From an uncultured Lachnospiraceae bacterium (GTDB lineage Bacteria; Bacillota_A; Clostridia; Lachnospirales; Lachnospiraceae): a stretch of 16,027 nucleotides of DNA. The DNA is taken from contig CAJUGZ010000065.1 in assembly GCA_910585855.1 (NCBI GenBank), positions 1 to 16,027 of the forward strand. Reading direction: 5' to 3'. The notes under the pieces are model-generated. The model was not told the DNA's origin. It saw only the letters and a list, made by a program, of their open reading frames with translations, and searched no databases. Both the position numbers and the translations under genes were made by a program. The first letter of the stretch is position 1. The number at the start of each line of letters is the position of its first letter. Of this stretch, positions 13,207-16,027 are shown in pieces.

Positions 13207-14931
13207 TCACAATATAAGTTGAGTCAAAGCCTGCTTCAACCCTTCCAAAGCTGCCGAAGCCGCTGAAAGACTTTCTTCTTTCACTCCCATATAAAACTTC
13301 ACCTTTGGCTCTGTCCCGGAAGGTCTGACGCAGCACCAAGCCCCCCGTTCCAATTCATAATAAAGCACATTCGATTTCGGCAGTCCGGTAGGCGTCACCG
13401 TCTTATCTTCCAGCAAAAGCCGTGTTCCCGCCTGATAATCCCGAAATGCAATAACCGAATACTCCCCAATCTTTTGAAGCGGCTGTCTGCGCATATCCTC
13501 TAAGATCTTCTGAATCCTCTCCGCTCCGTCTACTCCTTTCATAGTAACCGAAACCAAATCCTCCTTATAATAGCCATACTTTTCATAAATCCGAAGCATC
13601 TGATCCCAAAGAGTAAGCCCTTTCTCTTTATAATAAGCCGCTGCCTCACAAAGTGCCATTACTGCTACTACAGCATCTTTATCCCGTGCATGTGTTCCCA
13701 CCAGACATCCATAACTCTCTTCATACCCAAATAAATATTCATATGTACCATTCTGTTCAAAAAATTTAATCTGCTCCCCAATATATTTAAACCCAGTCAG
13801 CACCTCGATCACTTTTACCCCATATTCCTTAGAAATTTCATCTGCCATATTAGAAGATACAATCGTCTTTACCAACGCACCATTTGAAGGCAGTTTCTTA
13901 CACTCTTTCCGCACAGAAAGTTCATACTCTGCAATCAAAAGTCCCGACATATTTCCAGTAAAAGGAATATATTCCCCGCTCTTTGTATCCTTTGCATAAA
14001 CTCCCAATCGATCCGCATCCGGATCGGTTGCCAATACCAAATCTGCATCCGTTTCCTTTGCCAGTTTTAATGCCAGTGCAAATGCTTTCGGATCTTCTGG
14101 ATTTGGATAAGAAACCGTAGGAAAATCACCGTCCGGCAGTTCCTGCTCCGGCACAACGGTAACATTTGTAAATCCCAATTCCTTTAACACACGGCGCACT
14201 GGCAGATTCCCCGTTCCATGAAGAGGCGTATAAACAATCTTTAAACTGTCTGCCATCCGTAAAATCGTCTCTGGACTTAACACCAATTTCTTCAACTCTT
14301 CCATATAACGATCATCTATTTCCGTGCCAATCACCTGAAACAATCCCTTTTCCTGTGCCTCTTTCCGATCCATCATCTGAATTGCCCCAAAATCAGTTAC
14401 CGCATTTACTTCTTCAATAATCTCCTTATCCTTTGGAGCCGTAATCTGTGCCCCGTCTTCCCAATACACTTTATACCCATTATATTCCGGAGGATTATGA
14501 CTGGCAGTAATCACAATTCCCGCAATACATCCCAATTCCCGCAAAGCAAATGAAAGTTCCGGTGTCGGACGAAGCGTTTCAAACCGATAAGTTTTAATCC
14601 CATTTGCATTTAAACATAAAGCCGCTTTCTCCGAAAACTCCACCGACATCTTTCTTGAATCAAAAGCAATCGCTACCCCTTTTTTCTCTCCGCCCTGCTT
14701 TTTAATATAATTTGCCAATCCCTGTGTTGCCTTTGTCACAGTATAAATATTCATCCGGTTTGTTCCAGCCCCAATCACTCCACGAAGCCCGCCCGTTCCA
14801 AACGATAACTCCTTATAAAATCGATCCTCTATTTCCTTTTCATCCCCTGCAATCGCCCGCAGCTCCGCTTTCGTTTCCTTATCAAAAATTTCATCCGTAC
14901 ACCACTGTTCATACCTTGTTTTATAATCCAT
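13207..14931 (-). CDS. pgm: Alpha-D-phosphohexomutase (phosphoglucomutase/phosphomannomutase)
   Basis: 574 residues, the length of the PgcA-type phosphoglucomutase. Four domains with their signatures: phosphoserine loop GIVITASHNPPEYNG (Ser144), metal loop ATDPDADRLGVY (Asp303, 305, 307), sugar loop GYEESYG (402-408) and phosphate loop CVRPSGTEPK (534-543). Interconverts hexose 1- and 6-phosphates; the sequence does not fix glucose or mannose. Start ATG with AAGGAG about 10 nt upstream. Strong promoter at 14970-14998. The esterases that follow suggest a role in mannan catabolism, converting mannose 1-phosphate from GH130 phosphorolysis to mannose 6-phosphate, as the Pgm of the R. intestinalis mannan locus; a housekeeping glycogen/cell-wall role is equally compatible. 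Confidence 0.93.
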   Translation of the reverse strand: MDYKTRYEQWCTDEIFDKETKAELRAIAGDEKEIEDRFYKELSFGTGGLRGVIGAGTNRMNIYTVTKATQGLANYIKKQGGEKKGVAIAFDSRKMSVEFSEKAALCLNANGIKTYRFETLRPTPELSFALRELGCIAGIVITASHNPPEYNGYKVYWEDGAQITAPKDKEIIEEVNAVTDFGAIQMMDRKEAQEKGLFQVIGTEIDDRYMEELKKLVLSPETILRMADSLKIVYTPLHGTGNLPVRRVLKELGFTNVTVVPEQELPDGDFPTVSYPNPEDPKAFALALKLAKETDADLVLATDPDADRLGVYAKDTKSGEYIPFTGNMSGLLIAEYELSVRKECKKLPSNGALVKTIVSSNMADEISKEYGVKVIEVLTGFKYIGEQIKFFEQNGTYEYLFGYEESYGCLVGTHARDKDAVVAVMALCEAAAYYKEKGLTLWDQMLRIYEKYGYYKEDLVSVTMKGVDGAERIQKILEDMRRQPLQKIGEYSVIAFRDYQAGTRLLLEDKTVTPTGLPKSNVLYYELERGAWCCVRPSGTEPKVKFYMGVKEESLSAASAALEGLKQALTQLIL

Positions 14932-14969
14932 CTATTTCATTCTCCTTTTATAAAAAATTTTTTCCATTT

Positions 14970-14998
14970 ATTTTAATCCCCTTCTCCCTCTTTGTCAA
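14970..14998 (-). promoter_or_regulatory. Promoter of pgm
   Basis: Minus strand TTGACA (14993-14998), 17-nt spacer, TAAAAT (14970-14975). Predicted start near 14963, leader about 32 nt. It lies just 27 nt past the 3' end of element A3, which reads in the same direction, so read-through from A3 could also reach pgm. Confidence 0.8.
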
Positions 14999-15024
14999 AC
15001 AAGAAATCCCTGCAAGACTTGTTA

Positions 15025-15108
15025 CCACATCGGACGCCAGATTAAGAAAAACATCGAAAATTGCTTCCACATCGGACGCCAGATTAGGAAAAGCGTTGAG
15101 AATTGCTG
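15025..15108 (-). repeat. 42-bp tandem repeat at the 3' end of A3
   Basis: Two units, 15025-15066 and 15067-15108, identical over CCACATCGGACGCCAGATTA and differing at four transitions in the following copy-specific segment plus the last base. Each unit contains the 3' copy of the variable 20-mer (15042-15061 and 15084-15103), so A3 carries two 3' partners for one 5' arm. Confidence 0.9.
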
Positions 15109-15400
15109 CTCCAGTTTCCAAAAAGTAAGAATGTCTAAGGCTTCTGCCTTTCAACACATCCAACCGGACAGACCGGTGCGCAATTCGCCCGCACAACAGC
15201 CAGAACTTTTACATTGTAATAAAAATTATTCCAACCATAACACACCATCTTCCCTTATAGCGGGCTAAACACGCACCTTTTTTTGCACGCACTGCGCCTA
15301 GCAGCACGTGCAAAAAATCCTAAATTCGAACAGAAGCCTAAGACCTTCTAACTTTTCTCCAAAGTCGCTGCAATTCCCAACGCTTTTCCTAATCTGGCTG
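15025..15400 (-). repeat. Family A structured element, copy A3 (complete; candidate structured RNA)
   Basis: Read on the minus strand. Starts CAGCCAGA (15393-15400); copy-specific 20-mer 15373-15392; P1 arms 15331-15397 with 15079-15146 (about 67 bp, imperfect). P2 at about 15278-15317: U6 GCACGUGCUGC, loop UAGGC, GCAGUGCGUGC A6. P3: GGUGCG with CGCACC, 6x6 internal loop, GCCCGC with GCGGGC. The CCGG-UCUGU-CCGG motif follows, and the end TCTGGCGTCCGATG occurs twice through the tandem repeat. P2 and P3 differ from A2/A4 by paired changes. A minus-strand open frame (14948-15196) starts inside the element and I do not think it is a gene. Confidence 0.87.
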
Positions 15401-15716
15401 GTAATTCCAATCCAAACTTCTGTATCAATCATAAAATACTTTCCACTATGTTTTATTCCATCATCTCTATTACTACAATGAATATTATCTAAACTGCCAT
15501 ACAAAATCAGTAAAAATAACTACAATACATAATATTCCCCGACTAAACTATACAGCCAGAATCCGAAGAAAAATCTATAAAGAATGATGTTTTCCCATTT
15601 ATAATACAAAATAAAAATTTCTTAAATACAACGAAAAAATACACGTAAGAACATACGAAACAGACTCTTAAAAACGCTTCAATATCATTCTTTTTTATAT
15701 CTTTCGGAATCAAGAA
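15401..15716. other. Spacer between divergent elements A3 and A4, nothing firm recognised
   Basis: About 315 AT-rich bases between the facing 5' ends of A3 and A4. A lone ACAGCCAGA at 15552-15560 matches the family A start but is not followed by the rest of the element, so it may be a relic or chance. Open frames across it run into the elements and look like nothing known. Confidence 0.5.
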
Positions 15717-16027
15717 ACAGCCAGATGCGAACCCCCTAGGCAGACTGCAGTGACTTTGGAAAAAAGTTAGAAGTTCTTGACTTCTGCCAGAAAACCTAAG
15801 ATTTTTTGCATATCCTGCTTCCATGCAGGGTATGCAAAAAAAGGGGCGTGTTTAGCCCGTATAAAAGAGAAGCCATCTTATCACAGCAGATTACATCCCT
15901 TCGTATGCCCGTAACGTTTTGACTGCCACAAGGGCGAATTGCGCCCCGGTCTGTCCGGTTGGATGTGTTATCATGCAGAAGTCTTAGAACTTCTTACTTT
16001 TTGGAAACCGGAACAGCAGTCTGCCTA
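15717..16027 (+). repeat. Family A structured element, copy A4 (cut by window end)
   Basis: Starts ACAGCCAGA (15717-15725); copy-specific 20-mer 15726-15745; constant TGCAGTGACTTTGG. P2 15802-15841: U6 GCAUAUCCUGC, loop UUCCAU, GCAGGGUAUGC A6. P3: GGGGCG 15843-15848 with CGCCCC 15942-15947, and GCCC 15855-15858 with GGGC 15932-15935. The 3' arm is present up to the window end: 16016-16027 is the perfect complement of 15737-15748, and the complement of the rest of the 20-mer should follow outside. The stretch around P2 and P3 is nearly identical to A2 (about 60 nt), while the 20-mers are unrelated. Confidence 0.87.

Noticed and set aside
14948..15196. Minus-strand open frame with a 14-residue in-frame repeat (LASDV motif twice)
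   Set aside because: It starts inside element A3, and the repeat is simply the 42-bp tandem unit, whose length is divisible by three. No ribosome binding site and no known domain; the conservation is explained better by RNA pairing.
15298..15824. Open frames 15298-15504 and 15543-15824 on the minus strand
   Set aside because: The first shares a CSDFGEKLE stretch with the frame at 47-271, but only because the P1 constant region is the same. Neither has a ribosome binding site or recognised family.

Overview
The window looks like chromosome of a low-GC, anaerobic Clostridia bacterium, most likely a gut Lachnospiraceae (Roseburia/Blautia-like). I infer this from the gene set: a short-type two-subunit isopropylmalate isomerase, a SpoVB-like flippase, a SleB-type wall hydrolase, a NifS-MnmA tRNA thiolation pair, and a phosphohexomutase followed by two carbohydrate esterases. 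No database was consulted.

Layout. 1-742: repeats (two A elements, a decayed B element) and a terminator. 743-1795 (-): membrane-anchored SleB-like hydrolase with a sigma-A promoter. 2229-3996 (-): leuCD, divergent from a LysR regulator at 4143-5045 (+); the spacer carries a LysR-type operator centred at -65 of the predicted leuCD start. 5125-5538 (-): single-domain HD hydrolase of the RelA/SpoT type. 5743-8317 (-): operon nifS, a 92-codon gene, mnmA. 8511-10061 (+): MOP-superfamily flippase. 10683-14931 (-): pgm, a CE2-like esterase and a CE17-like esterase, resembling part of an acetyl-mannan utilisation locus. 14932-16027: pgm promoter and two more A elements.

The most unusual content is non-coding. 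Family A (four copies: 1-128 minus, 189-528 plus, 15025-15400 minus, 15717-16027 plus) is a roughly 330-nt element folding into a long closing stem (P1), an 11-bp hairpin on a U6/A6 base (P2) and a two-part stem around a 6x6 internal loop (P3). Compensatory changes between copies support P2 and P3. The outer part of P1 is a copy-specific segment, exactly 20 nt in three copies and about 24 nt in the fourth. Where the 3' end is visible, its reverse complement lies there between constant sequences. Family B (six copies, two complete-looking and oppositely placed around 10.1-10.6 kb, others at 13.0, 2.1, 5.0 and 0.6 kb) is a roughly 145-nt covarying structure within about 85 nt of stop codons, in a fixed orientation to the gene it follows. 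It is found at the 3' end of nearly every transcription unit here except mnmA. I cannot assign either family to a known RNA or mobile-element class; that both are undescribed is not established.

Long stretches without genes are described as features. No tRNA, rRNA, CRISPR array or transposase gene was recognised.
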